From Paracoccaceae bacterium (GTDB taxonomy: Bacteria > Pseudomonadota > Alphaproteobacteria > Rhodobacterales > Rhodobacteraceae), in the NCBI GenBank assembly GCA_028285485.1, contig JANQPC010000054.1, positions 1-64,000 on the forward strand: a DNA stretch of 64,000 nucleotides. Reading direction: 5' to 3'. How positions within the stretch are numbered: the first letter of the stretch is position 1; each line of letters opens with the position of its first letter. The position numbers were made by a program, and so were the translations under genes. The notes beneath the pieces were generated by a model. That model was not told the DNA's origin. It was given only the letters and a program-made list of their open reading frames with translations, and made no database searches. Shown here one piece after another: positions 38,856 to 48,281 of the stretch.

Positions 38856-38904
38856 AAGTCGTCGTGCCGTGGACTGGCCACAGGCACGGGCGGTATACTG
38901 AAGG

Positions 38905-40090
<1,186 letters not shown>

Positions 40091-40092
<2 letters not shown>

Positions 40093-40723
40093 AAGAGTTT
40101 ATGGATTTCGCTTGGCACAATATCTTGTGTACCGGGGCGAAGCTACGCCTATGGTGTGGGGTCACACCGTGGCATTCCAGCGCCGCAAGATGCGCCTTGG
40201 TGGGGTAGCCTGCATTCTGCGCCCACCCGTAGGCGGGAAACTGTTGCGCCAAATCCACCATGATCCGATCGCGCGTTTGCTTGGCGATGATCGAGGCTGC
40301 GGCGATAGACACCGCGCGCCCGTCGCCCTTCACCAGCGCGGTGCAGGGCAGGGGCGCATCGCGCGGGATCAGGTTGCCATCGATCAGCGCGTGATCGGGT
40401 GGTTCGGGCAGGTCGGCAATCGCGCGAAGCATCGCAAGATGGGAGGCGCGCAGGATGTTGAGCGCATCGATCTCTGCCACGCTCGCGATCCCCACCCCCA
40501 CCTGGCCGGTGGCGCGGATCTCGGCCTCAAGCGCGGCGCGGGCCTTTGCCGTGAGCTTTTTGGAATCGTTCAGCCCTGCGGGCCGCTCCCCCGGAAAGGT
40601 GACGGCGGCGGCCACAACGGGCCCGGCCAGCGGGCCCCGCCCGGCCTCATCCACCCCTGCCACGCGGGCCGCACCTCCCGCGATCAGGGCCGCTTCGGTG
40701 CTGAAATCCGGGCCATTTGCCAT
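40091..40723 (-). CDS. rnhB: Ribonuclease HII
   Basis: Cuts RNA in RNA-DNA hybrids, including single ribonucleotides in DNA. The 210-residue protein has the RNase HII motifs: VAGVDEAGRGPLAGPVVAAAV with the catalytic Asp-Glu, LNDSKKLTAKAR, LIDGN, and SIIAKQTRDRIM. ATG 40723 is chosen because MANGPDFSTE leads directly into the core; longer frames upstream are basic and proline-rich. It lies 88 bases before ccrM. Confidence 0.95.
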
Positions 40724-40768
40724 GGGGCGCAGGAAAGCCCGCGCGCTGCCGGGCCGCAAGGGCAATCG

Positions 40769-40797
40769 GGGCCGGAAGGGCGGCGCCCCTCCGGCCC
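40769..40797. repeat. GC-rich hairpin between two minus-strand genes
   Basis: GGGCCGGA (40769-40776) and TCCGGCCC (40790-40797) form a perfect 8-bp stem that can extend inward. It lies between a small secreted protein and rnhB. No T-run is next to it, so it may be a weak terminator or an mRNA-stabilising structure. Confidence 0.4.
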
Positions 40798-40853
40798 GCC
40801 GGCGCGCGGGAGATGTGCGAAACGCGCGCCGGAAAGGCTGCTCATGCCCTTGC

Positions 40854-41327
40854 CTATCTTGAAAGCCTCCACCCATTGCTGAGCAGGCAATCGGGCCGGT
40901 AGCTCAGGTCGGCGCCACGGCGGTTTTGCGTGAGCACCGCGCAATGCCGTGGCAGGTGCGAGAGCCGGATGCCCGAACGTTCCAGGCATCCCGGGCTCAC
41001 GGCATGGCGGATGCCGCGGGCATGCTGCTGCACATAGAGGCACCGGGATGGCAGGATGCGCGCCCGGCCTGGCGTGGAAAAGCTGCGAAACGTGCTGTGC
41101 CCCCACTGGCGGTTGGATGACCCGCCGCCGGAGAGCCGCCGGTCGCGATGCGAAAAATGCTTATGGTCGCGATGGGTACGGGCCCCCTGCGCCCAGTGCC
41201 CGTCATGCGGCGTGAGAAACCCGGCGGGTGTGGCGCGCCCGCCCTCCGCCGCAATTGCGGGCAGGGCGGCCAGCGCGGCCAGTGCCATAACGGCGGCCAG
41301 GGTCAGCGCGAGGAAGCGTTTGAACAT
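40854..41327 (-). CDS. Small secreted protein, His/Arg-rich, unknown function
   Basis: A 157-residue protein with a clear signal peptide (MFKRFLALTLAAVMALAALAA, cleavage near AIA-AEG). The mature part starts with His-rich segments (THRDHKHFSHRDRRL) and ends with four cysteines spaced over about 60 residues (SRCLYV, SPGCLE, PRHCAV, RPDCLL), which suggests two disulfides or metal binding. I do not recognise a family. The reading frame is convincing because of the signal peptide. Confidence 0.6.
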   Translation of the reverse strand: MFKRFLALTLAAVMALAALAALPAIAAEGGRATPAGFLTPHDGHWAQGARTHRDHKHFSHRDRRLSGGGSSNRQWGHSTFRSFSTPGRARILPSRCLYVQQHARGIRHAVSPGCLERSGIRLSHLPRHCAVLTQNRRGADLSYRPDCLLSNGWRLSR

Positions 41328-41462
41328 GCCTGTCTCCTTTCCCCGCCAGTGGATGCCGGGATGGGCCGATCAGGCAATAACGCGTTGCCGCTATGCGATA
41401 GCGCCGCCCCAAGTTTTGCCGAGTTATTGAATATCCACCTTTGCGCGCCCATGCTCCGCGCC

Positions 41463-41768
41463 ATGAAACTGCACGCGATCCCACTTTCAGGCGCTCTGGC
41501 CACCGCGGCTCTGATCCTTGCGGCCACAGCGGCTCATGCGGCCTGTTATGCCGATTACAAGGCGAAACAGGATTCGCCCTTGCGCCTGCACTACGGTGTC
41601 ATCCAGATTTCGGATGGTGCCTGCGGATCCATCGATGCCGCGGAGGCCGAAGTTCGCGGCCGCCTTTCCGGGGCGGGATGGGAGCTTCTGAACGTGATGT
41701 CGGTCTTCGATGATGCCGGCCTCGATCAGAGGAAAGAGAGTGCTGCTGAGTTCTTCCTCCGCTTCTGA
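41463..41768 (+). CDS. Small secreted protein, unknown function
   Basis: A 101-residue protein with a signal peptide (about 1-23, cleavage near AHA-ACYADY). The mature domain of about 78 residues ends with a SAAEFFLRF motif, and a Cys pair (ACYADY and DGACGS) could be bonded. It resembles short conserved proteins seen in Rhodobacterales, but I can name no function. An ATG at 41451 would add four residues. The 3' end overlaps the next gene by 29 bases, so the two are probably coupled. Confidence 0.72.
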   Translation: MKLHAIPLSGALATAALILAATAAHAACYADYKAKQDSPLRLHYGVIQISDGACGSIDAAEAEVRGRLSGAGWELLNVMSVFDDAGLDQRKESAAEFFLRF

Positions 41769-42444
41769 CAGCCGCGCCGCGGCCACCCGCATCACCGTTT
41801 TCGGCACTATCGCGATTGTCGCGATCCTGGCGATCACGGCGATCCTGCTGTTCATCAACCTGCCGGACGCGAACGCGTTCAACGCGCGGGTCGAGCGCCT
41901 GTTCGTTGAAAACGACGATCTCACCAGCGGGGCGGAGATCAAGCTGCTTGAAATTCTCGCAGGCTCCGGCACCGCGTTCTCGGAAACGCTGGCAAGCTAC
42001 CGCGTGGTGATCTTCGTGCTTCTTGTCTTCGCAACGGCGATGCTTGTGGCCTCGCTGGTGCTTTTGGTGGCGATCGTGGCGCTGAACCGGCGGATGGGCG
42101 AGATCGAGCGGCAGGGCATACAGGTGTCCTCCCTTCTGATCAGCCGGGAAGATAACGCGGTGTATCTCAACGATATGGAGTTCAAGCTCACCGAGGCCGC
42201 GATGGAAACGCTTGCGGTGCTGGCCGAGGCGCGGATGGATGACGAGGTGCTTACGGGGGCCGAGCTGGAGGGCGTGATCTCGGGCCGCGATGCCTCGGAA
42301 TGCGATGAAGCGGCGGGCGCCACCCGCATCAAGCGGCTTCGCGATGCACTGGGCAACCAGATGGTGGCGGAGTTGCTTGTGAAAACAATCGCGCGCCGCG
42401 GTTACCGGCTTTCGATCGAAAAGGATGTGATCCGGATGGTGTAA
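41740..42444 (+). CDS. Membrane-anchored winged-helix (OmpR/PhoB-like) protein
   Basis: A 234-residue protein, started at GTG 41740 because AGAGGAAAGA lies right before it. It has two membrane helices (about 18-42 and 90-113) around a 45-residue loop that should be periplasmic. A cytoplasmic C-terminal part (about 135-234) resembles the OmpR/PhoB winged helix: MEFKLTEAAMETLAVLAEA, then TRIKRLRDALGN and LVKTIARRGYRLS. No receiver or kinase domain is present. It could be a one-component membrane sensor-regulator of the ToxR/CadC kind with reversed domain order. Its target is unknown. Confidence 0.72.
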   Translation: MLLSSSSASDSRAAATRITVFGTIAIVAILAITAILLFINLPDANAFNARVERLFVENDDLTSGAEIKLLEILAGSGTAFSETLASYRVVIFVLLVFATAMLVASLVLLVAIVALNRRMGEIERQGIQVSSLLISREDNAVYLNDMEFKLTEAAMETLAVLAEARMDDEVLTGAELEGVISGRDASECDEAAGATRIKRLRDALGNQMVAELLVKTIARRGYRLSIEKDVIRMV

Positions 42445-42464
42445 GGCCGGCGCCAGCCGGCTGC

Positions 42465-44270
42465 CTATACCTTGTGGATCACCGCCACCTGATCGCGGCC
42501 CGATTTCGCGTAACCTTCCTGAAACACGAAGCAGCCCGAGATATCGTTGGCGAGTGCCTCGAACTGGCGCTGTAGCGCGGGATCGTCGTGGCGGAATGCG
42601 CGCTCCACCTGAAAGCCCTGAAAAAGCGCGGCGGTTTTGGTGAAGCCCTCCCGCTCCATCCCCGGCGGCTGCCATCGCAGATCTTCGATGATGTATAGCC
42701 CCCCGGGCTTCACCCGTGGAAACAGCTCCAGAAACGCATGTTGCTGGTGATGGGATGCGTGGGAGGCATCGTCGATCACGATATCCAGCGCGGGGAGTTC
42801 GGCGGCGGTGCGGGAGATCTCGCTGCGGTTCTCCATATCGCACCGATGGAAGGTGAACCGCTCATGCTGCACCCACGAGAAATCCGATACATCCAACCCG
42901 AAGATCTGGGCTTTCGGGAAGAATTCGAGCCAAATTCTGATCGAGGGGCAATCGCGCGTTTCGCGATCCTTGCTTTTGCCGTGCTCCGGCCCGCCGATGA
43001 GAAGGCCCATCTCAAGAAACGTGATCTCGCGATCCGCGTAGGGCCGGAAGAGCATCTGGTAAAGTTCGCTATAGCGGTGCTTCTGCGGGCCCTTGTCAGA
43101 CCCGAACTTGACGGCCAGTTCGCTTAGGTTCGGCGGGCCCGGGCGCGCGCCCCGCTGAAGGCGCTGATTGATCTGCCGCGGGGTGATGAATTTCGGGCGA
43201 TCCCATCCAAGTTCTTCGCGAAACTCCGCGATGAAGGCGCGGGCAGCTGCTGCGCCGAGGGTTTCGATCATGGTCTCGATCGCCTCGTAGCCAAGCTGGG
43301 GGTTACGCCGGAAGATCGTTGCGAAATTGTGGTAATGCGCGATCGCGATCTCGCTGCCCGAGGGCGCCCCATGCGCCTGAACGTTGAAGTTCAGCGCCTG
43401 CCGGCCCATGGCCAGCCGTGCCCCGAGCCGTTTGATCGTTACCGGGTAAAGCGTTTGGTCGAGGCCCTCGCGTTCATCTTCAAACCCCTCGGCCCCGTCA
43501 ATCTCCAGGCAATCGCGCAGCCAGGCTTCGCCGAAGCGTTCCGGGCGCGCGCCAATCGGTGCCTCGCGGAAGATGGCGAAGCCGCCATTGAAGTAGGGCG
43601 GCAGTTTCAGCTTTCGCCCGGCCCGAAGCGTCACGCGATCTTCCGGGAGATCGAGCCCGAAATGCCCGTAAAGCTTGCGCCACGCATCGGGTGTGTCGAG
43701 CGGGCCGAAAACATAATCGGCCACGCAGGCCAGCACCTCTGCCTCGCCAAGTTCGGCGGCGAAATCGATGGGCGCGCGCAGCAGCATATCGGTATCGAGA
43801 TACACCGAAACATCGCAATCGCGCGGCTCGGCCTTGGCGAGAAGCTTGTTGCCCACCGGCCAATCGCGCGACCAGTGCGGGGGATCGCCCGGCCCCGTTC
43901 CGGCCAGCGGGCGCATCGCGATATCGCAGCGTTCGAGCAGGGTCTGCGTGAAATCCGAGATCCGGTAATCCTTGCGGTGGTAGGCGATCACCTCGGCGCG
44001 GCCCGCCAGATGCCGCTTGAGCGAGGCGGCCAGCATGCAAGCCTGTGCTTCAAGCTTGCGGCCATCGACAACGAAGAACACTGAGGTGCGCGGGGCGGTC
44101 AAGGGCGGCGTCTGGCGCTCAGCGCCGGGGGGCGCTTGCGCCGCGATCGGGGCCTGGCTGTCTTGTTCCACCCTGTTCTGCAACGCGCGCGCCCTTGCCG
44201 ATTTCCCAGTCAGCCGATACCGGAACGCCCAACAGGGCTCAAGCCGCGGGCGGGGTAACGGCCTCCGCAA
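42465..44270 (-). CDS. Fusion of a GT-A glycosyltransferase and a SAM methyltransferase
   Basis: The 601-residue frame has two domains. Residues about 62-360 look like a GT-A glycosyltransferase, with SVYLDTDMLL holding the DxD metal motif (159-161) and FNGGFAIFRE. Residues about 385-600 look like a class I methyltransferase of the type found with macrolide sugars and surface glycans: KFGSDKG, HRYSELYQ, ITFLEMG, and IVIDDASHASHHQQHAF. The first 60 residues are Pro/Arg-rich and may not be translated; a GTG at 44171 or another start is possible. The product could add and methylate a sugar on a surface glycan, but no glycan locus is adjacent. Confidence 0.78.
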   Translation of the reverse strand: MRRPLPRPRLEPCWAFRYRLTGKSARARALQNRVEQDSQAPIAAQAPPGAERQTPPLTAPRTSVFFVVDGRKLEAQACMLAASLKRHLAGRAEVIAYHRKDYRISDFTQTLLERCDIAMRPLAGTGPGDPPHWSRDWPVGNKLLAKAEPRDCDVSVYLDTDMLLRAPIDFAAELGEAEVLACVADYVFGPLDTPDAWRKLYGHFGLDLPEDRVTLRAGRKLKLPPYFNGGFAIFREAPIGARPERFGEAWLRDCLEIDGAEGFEDEREGLDQTLYPVTIKRLGARLAMGRQALNFNVQAHGAPSGSEIAIAHYHNFATIFRRNPQLGYEAIETMIETLGAAAARAFIAEFREELGWDRPKFITPRQINQRLQRGARPGPPNLSELAVKFGSDKGPQKHRYSELYQMLFRPYADREITFLEMGLLIGGPEHGKSKDRETRDCPSIRIWLEFFPKAQIFGLDVSDFSWVQHERFTFHRCDMENRSEISRTAAELPALDIVIDDASHASHHQQHAFLELFPRVKPGGLYIIEDLRWQPPGMEREGFTKTAALFQGFQVERAFRHDDPALQRQFEALANDISGCFVFQEGYAKSGRDQVAVIHKV

Positions 44271-44303
44271 GGCGATCCGCCCTCCGAAGAAAGGAGCGCC
44301 CCG

Positions 44304-44798
44304 ATGCCGCCCGCCACCCCAACGCTCTACATGATCTGCGGCAAGATCGCGTCCGGCAAATCAACGCTTGCGGGGCAGCTTGCGGGGCGCGAAGGCACGG
44401 TGATGATCAGCGAAGATGCCTGGCTGAAGGCGCTCTTTGCCGATCAGCTTGCCTCCACCGCCGATTACATGCGCTGCACGGCCCGGCTTCGGGCGATCCT
44501 GGGGCCCCATGTGGCGGCGCTGCTGAAGGCCGGCGTCTCGGTTGTTCTGGATTTCGCGGCCAACACCGTGGAGGTGCGGGATTGGATGCGCGGCATCATC
44601 GAGGCCTCGGGCGCATCGCATGAGCTGCATGTTCTGGAGGCGTCAGACGCCACCTGCCTTGCCCGCCTGCGCGCACGCAACGAAGGCGGCGCGCATGAGT
44701 TCGCGCCGACCGAGGCGCAGTTTCACATTGTCACCAAGCACTTCGCGCCGCCTTCCCCGGAGGAAGGGTTCACCCTTGTGCGGCACGAGGTGCGCTGA
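44304..44798 (+). CDS. P-loop ATP-binding protein (zeta-toxin/kinase-like)
   Basis: A 164-residue protein with Walker A GKIASGKST (about 13-21), ISEDAWLKALF, and VVLDFAANTVEVRDW, the pattern of small AAA_33-type kinases that phosphorylate small molecules or nucleotides. A lid-like LRARNEGG follows near residue 128. AAGGAG before ATG 44304 supports the start. It is divergent from the fusion gene and convergent with the agmatine-deiminase-family gene. The substrate is unknown. Confidence 0.75.
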   Translation: MPPATPTLYMICGKIASGKSTLAGQLAGREGTVMISEDAWLKALFADQLASTADYMRCTARLRAILGPHVAALLKAGVSVVLDFAANTVEVRDWMRGIIEASGASHELHVLEASDATCLARLRARNEGGAHEFAPTEAQFHIVTKHFAPPSPEEGFTLVRHEVR

Positions 44799-44812
44799 GC
44801 GCGCAGCGCGGC

Positions 44813-45898
44813 TCAAAGCGCGGGCTGCTGCTGCGTTGCGCAGTGAATGCCGCCGCCGACCCAACCCAGTGCATCCACGTTGAGCGGGATAACCTCGCGG
44901 CCCGGGTAGAGCGTGGAAAGCGCCACAAGCGCCGCCGCATCGGCCTCTACATCGCCAAACTCGGCTGCGATGACCGCGCCGTTGCAGACATAGTAGTTGG
45001 CATAGGACGCAAGGAAATCCGGATCTGTCACGCGCGGGGCGACGGGATCGTGGATTTCAACGATCTCGAACGGCGCGCCGCGGCTGTCGGTGGCCTGCCC
45101 CAGAATGCGGCGCGTCTCATGGGCGGTTGCGACCCAATCGTCACCCGCGCCGCCCGCCACCGGCATCTGGATCAGGATCTTGCCGGGCCCGGCAAACCGC
45201 GCGAGGGCATCGATATGGTAATCGGTGATGTCCTGGCCGCGCAGGCCCGGGGCCCAGATCATCCGTATTGCCCCATAGGCCTCAAGCAACAGGCGTTCGA
45301 TCTCTGCCCGGCTGCCTGCGTTCCGGTTTGGGTTCACCCAGGAGCTTTCGTGCGCCATGAGGGTTCCGGCACCATCCTGCTCCACCCCGCCCGGTTCGCC
45401 CACAAGCCCGTTATCGAGAATCGGAAGGCCAAGGCGCTCGGCCACCAGGGCGGCAACCCGGCCATCGGCGGGATGCGCCTGTTTGTTGCCCCAGCCGTTG
45501 AAGTTGAGGTGGCGCACTGCCAGCCCGCCGCCGCCGTTCACGCAGAAAAGCGGGCCGCTATCGCGGGCCCAGAGATCATCGGTGGGGATGCCCCAAAGCT
45601 CCACGGCCCCGGAAAGACGCGGGCGGAGGGCGGCGTGATGCGCCTCCGCCGCCAGCAGCACCACTGGTTCGAAAGCCGAGATGGTATTGGCGAGCCTCAC
45701 GATTGTTGATTGCACCTCTCGCAGAAACCAGCGTTCGGGGTACACCTCGGCTGCCACGGGCCATTGCAGGAACGTGCTTTCATGCGGGCCTTCTTCGGCG
45801 GGGACATACCAGCCAGCGGGGCTGTCTGCGAAACTCTCGGTCATCGAAGCGGTTGCCATCATACCGGAAAGCCCGGCGAGAAGCGTTCGTCTTTTCAT
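44813..45898 (-). CDS. Agmatine deiminase family protein, probably exported
   Basis: Agmatine deiminase converts agmatine to N-carbamoylputrescine. The protein (361 residues from ATG 45898) has the family motifs DDLWARDSGP, HLNFNGWGNK, DITDYHIDALARF, and the catalytic Cys in GGGIHCATQQQP. The N-terminus MKRRTLLAGLSGMM has twin arginines and a hydrophobic stretch to about residue 25, which suggests Tat export, unlike the cytoplasmic AguA. A peptidyl-arginine deiminase activity cannot be excluded by eye. Confidence 0.83.
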   Translation of the reverse strand: MKRRTLLAGLSGMMATASMTESFADSPAGWYVPAEEGPHESTFLQWPVAAEVYPERWFLREVQSTIVRLANTISAFEPVVLLAAEAHHAALRPRLSGAVELWGIPTDDLWARDSGPLFCVNGGGGLAVRHLNFNGWGNKQAHPADGRVAALVAERLGLPILDNGLVGEPGGVEQDGAGTLMAHESSWVNPNRNAGSRAEIERLLLEAYGAIRMIWAPGLRGQDITDYHIDALARFAGPGKILIQMPVAGGAGDDWVATAHETRRILGQATDSRGAPFEIVEIHDPVAPRVTDPDFLASYANYYVCNGAVIAAEFGDVEADAAALVALSTLYPGREVIPLNVDALGWVGGGIHCATQQQPAL

Positions 45899-45957
45899 AG
45901 CCGGAACCCAGCCATTGGTCCCTCCACCATCACCGCAATCGGCGCCCCGGCACCGCC

Positions 45958-46911
45958 TCACGATCCGTCGTTGCCAATGGGCGGGCGCCCGGGCGCCCCT
46001 ATGGCGCGTTCCATCGAACGATCCCAGGCGCCAGACTTTGCCGCCGCCTCATAGGTCGAGTGGAGAAATGACATCAGCGTTTCGGCGGGATCATCTGCGG
46101 TACGCACGGTTTCATACGGCAGCAGGAACTCCCCAAGCCCGTCGTGCCAGAACGCCGATTTGGGCTGCACAGGCTGGGCCGAGAACGCCTTTGGCACGGG
46201 ATAGGCGTAGGAATAGAACATGGGTTCGCCATATCCCTGGCCAGGCCAGAAGCCCGCAGACGAGACTTCGTGGCTATAAGCCTCGCGCGTGATCTCATCG
46301 GGCAGGTAGGGGATGCCGCCAGGATGCGGCGGGGCCGCGCGGCCGGAAAACCGGGTTACGGCAAGATCGAATGAGCCCCAGAAAAGATGGGCGGGTGAGA
46401 CCTTGCCGTGAAACCCCGTTCGAAACCGATCGAACACATCATGCACGCGCAGGAGCACCTGATGGAACCGCCGCACGGCCTCGGCATCGTATGCGCGCAT
46501 TGCGCTATCCTGAAGAAACGGCACCGGATCGGGCAGTTCATTCGGGCGCCCATGGATGTCGCAATTGCCGCCAACCTCTTCGACGGCGGCGCCGAAGAGT
46601 TCGCGAAACTCTGCGACACTCATCGGCGCCAGGGCAAACCCGGCAATCTGCCCACCCGCCGCCTCAACGACCACGCGGTCATCGCAGAAATCGAAATTCA
46701 CGGTGATGGGCATATCGGGGTCGGGAATCGGCCCCGTGGTGAGCCCGCGCGAGGTAACATAGAGCGTGGCGTGCCAGGAATGGTTGAGCCAGTAGGAATG
46801 CTTCAGGCGATATTTGCCAACGATCTGGCACCACAGATGCAGCGCCTCGCAGGTTTCGCGCCAGGGTTCATAGGGAATATCCGGCCAGGCCCCGTGCGTT
46901 CGTGCTTTCAT
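45958..46911 (-). CDS. DUF5996 family protein
   Basis: A 317-residue protein that matches the DUF5996 pattern: WPDIPYEPWRETCEALHLW, GKYRLKHSYWLNHSWHATLYV, TGFHGKVSPAHLFWGSFDLAVTRFSGR, and REAYSHEVSSAGFWPGQG. The function of the family is unknown. It is probably cytoplasmic, with no signal peptide. It has strong Trp and Pro content. It lies upstream of the agmatine-deiminase-family gene on the same strand with a 59-base gap, so a shared transcript is possible. Confidence 0.85.
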   Translation of the reverse strand: MKARTHGAWPDIPYEPWRETCEALHLWCQIVGKYRLKHSYWLNHSWHATLYVTSRGLTTGPIPDPDMPITVNFDFCDDRVVVEAAGGQIAGFALAPMSVAEFRELFGAAVEEVGGNCDIHGRPNELPDPVPFLQDSAMRAYDAEAVRRFHQVLLRVHDVFDRFRTGFHGKVSPAHLFWGSFDLAVTRFSGRAAPPHPGGIPYLPDEITREAYSHEVSSAGFWPGQGYGEPMFYSYAYPVPKAFSAQPVQPKSAFWHDGLGEFLLPYETVRTADDPAETLMSFLHSTYEAAAKSGAWDRSMERAIGAPGRPPIGNDGS

Positions 46912-47019
46912 CCGTGCCGGCCCACCCTGCGTTGCGGCTTTGGATCTATCTGGGTGCCGGACCAGGGCGGCGTCAATGGGTGCGCGCCATGCGCCTGCTT
47001 ACGAAAACGCGGTTGCCCC

Positions 47020-47139
47020 CTAGAACAGGGTGAGAGCGCGCGCCACGTAGTGGTTCGCGGCCTCGGCATGGAGGATGCAGAACACAACGATCAGGATGGC
47101 GCCAAGCGCAAGCATATCGGTCTTGTCAGGCATATCCAT
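47020..47139 (-). CDS. 39-residue single-helix membrane peptide
   Basis: A short frame from ATG 47139 to TAG at 47020-47022 encodes MDMPDKTDMLALGAILIVVF followed by a Cys and a short tail ending in ALTLF. GGGAG lies four bases before the ATG. Residues 10-24 form one membrane helix after a charged start, typical of small membrane proteins. It is alone on the minus strand between the DUF5996 gene and lysE. No function is known. Confidence 0.5.
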   Translation of the reverse strand: MDMPDKTDMLALGAILIVVFCILHAEAANHYVARALTLF

Positions 47140-47590
47140 CGCTCCCGGAGGGGGGCAAGGGACGGCGGGCTTTGCCGCCGGTCCCCTCGCCTCCTCGGGC
47201 CGCTTCTGCCGCGACGGGTGCGGCGTGTCGGCCCAAGGACTGTCGTACTCACTTACTCGCTACGCGCCGGGCGGCCAAAACACACAACCAAACCCGGCCC
47301 TTACGGCCTTTCGGCCAACACATTCGTTACTCACACTACACAGCCGATACGCGGCCTACTCGTTACTTCCGATCACGGTACACATCGTGTTCGATGACCC
47401 TTGTTTGCCGCCCCGGGCGATTCCAAACAATTCGTTAAATGTTTCACGTGATAGGGTGATAATTCACCCATCACGGTCGCGCGCATCTATGGCGTCGCGG
47501 GGCCGCCGGGCACGGCCGGTAATGGGCGCGTCTGCGGATGCTGGCGCAGCGGCCATCAATCTGGCATCGATGCGGGATCGGAGGCGGTAT
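47140..47590. other. 451-base gene-free region before lysE
   Basis: I see no convincing gene here. An open frame on plus joins in phase to lysE but has no gene-like composition. The stretch 47240-47390 is unusual: low in G on plus, with repeated TTACTC/TACTCG words and a GGCC-GAAA-GGCC hairpin on minus (47306-47317). The parS-like site and inverted repeat at 47440-47475 lie at its right side. Confidence 0.5.
47440..47475. promoter_or_regulatory. parS-like half site overlapping a bulged inverted repeat
   Basis: TGTTTCACGTGATAGG (47440-47455) matches 13 of 16 positions of parS: the left half is perfect and the right half decayed. Overlapping it, CGTGAT-A-GGGTGA (47447-47459) and TCACCC-ATCACG (47464-47475) form a 12-bp inverted repeat with one bulged base and a TAAT loop. 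It lies 115 bases before lysE. It could be a weak ParB site, an operator, or both. Confidence 0.45.
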
Positions 47591-48220
47591 ATGCCATTTG
47601 AGACCTGGATTCTTTACGTAGGGACGGTTCTTGCCCTGATGAGCACGCCGGGGCCGAGCCAGTTGCTGATGCTTTCAAACAGCGGCGCGCATGGGTTCCG
47701 GCGCGCGCTGGCAACCGCCGCGGGCGATCTTTCCGCCAATGCGCTGCAGATGCTGGCGGCCGGTCTCGGGCTCGCGGCGCTGATCGCGGCCTCGGGGGCG
47801 GCGCTGGGGCTGATCAAATGGGCAGGTGTTGCCTACCTGCTGTGGCTTGGGATCCGCATGATCCGGCGCGCCAGGGCGGACGATCCAGGGCTGGGCGTGG
47901 CGCGGCCTGCCGTACCGCTGCGGCACCTTTGGATGCAGGGTTTCTTTACCTCCGCGGCGAACCCAAAGGCGGTTGTGTTCTTTGCGGCTCTGTTCCCGCA
48001 ATTCATTTCCGCCGAAAGCGCGTTCTGGCCGCAATTTCTGATCCTGTCGGCCACCTATATCGCCATGGATGGCCTGTTTCTTTCAGCCTACGGGTTTAGC
48101 GCAAGCTGGATCGCGGCGCGGTTCAAGGGGGCGGCCCGGGTGTGGATCGAGCGGATCGGCGGCGGCTTCATGATCGGGGCCGCCGTTCTTCTGGGCCTGA
48201 AGAGCATCGCGCAGCGCTAG
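47591..48220 (+). CDS. LysE/RhtB family amino-acid exporter
   Basis: A 209-residue inner-membrane protein with about six helices. The start (MPFETWILYVGTVLALMSTPGPSQLLML) has the family STPGP signature, then GFRRALATAAGDL, KWAGVAYLLWLGIRM, and FFTSAANPKAVVFFAALFPQF. The substrate is probably an amino acid or a derivative such as homoserine or threonine, but this cannot be told from sequence. The ribosome site GGAGG sits before ATG 47591. Confidence 0.91.
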   Translation: MPFETWILYVGTVLALMSTPGPSQLLMLSNSGAHGFRRALATAAGDLSANALQMLAAGLGLAALIAASGAALGLIKWAGVAYLLWLGIRMIRRARADDPGLGVARPAVPLRHLWMQGFFTSAANPKAVVFFAALFPQFISAESAFWPQFLILSATYIAMDGLFLSAYGFSASWIAARFKGAARVWIERIGGGFMIGAAVLLGLKSIAQR

Positions 48221-48281
48221 CATCGCCGGGCCGGCGGGCTTGGGGTGCGGGCAGCCCCTGTGAGCGCTGCCCGCGCGGCAA

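Noticed and set aside
47075-47590. N-terminal extension of lysE by 172 codons
   Set aside because: Composition is unlike coding DNA, and LysE proteins start at MPFETW with the first helix; a good ribosome site precedes 47591.
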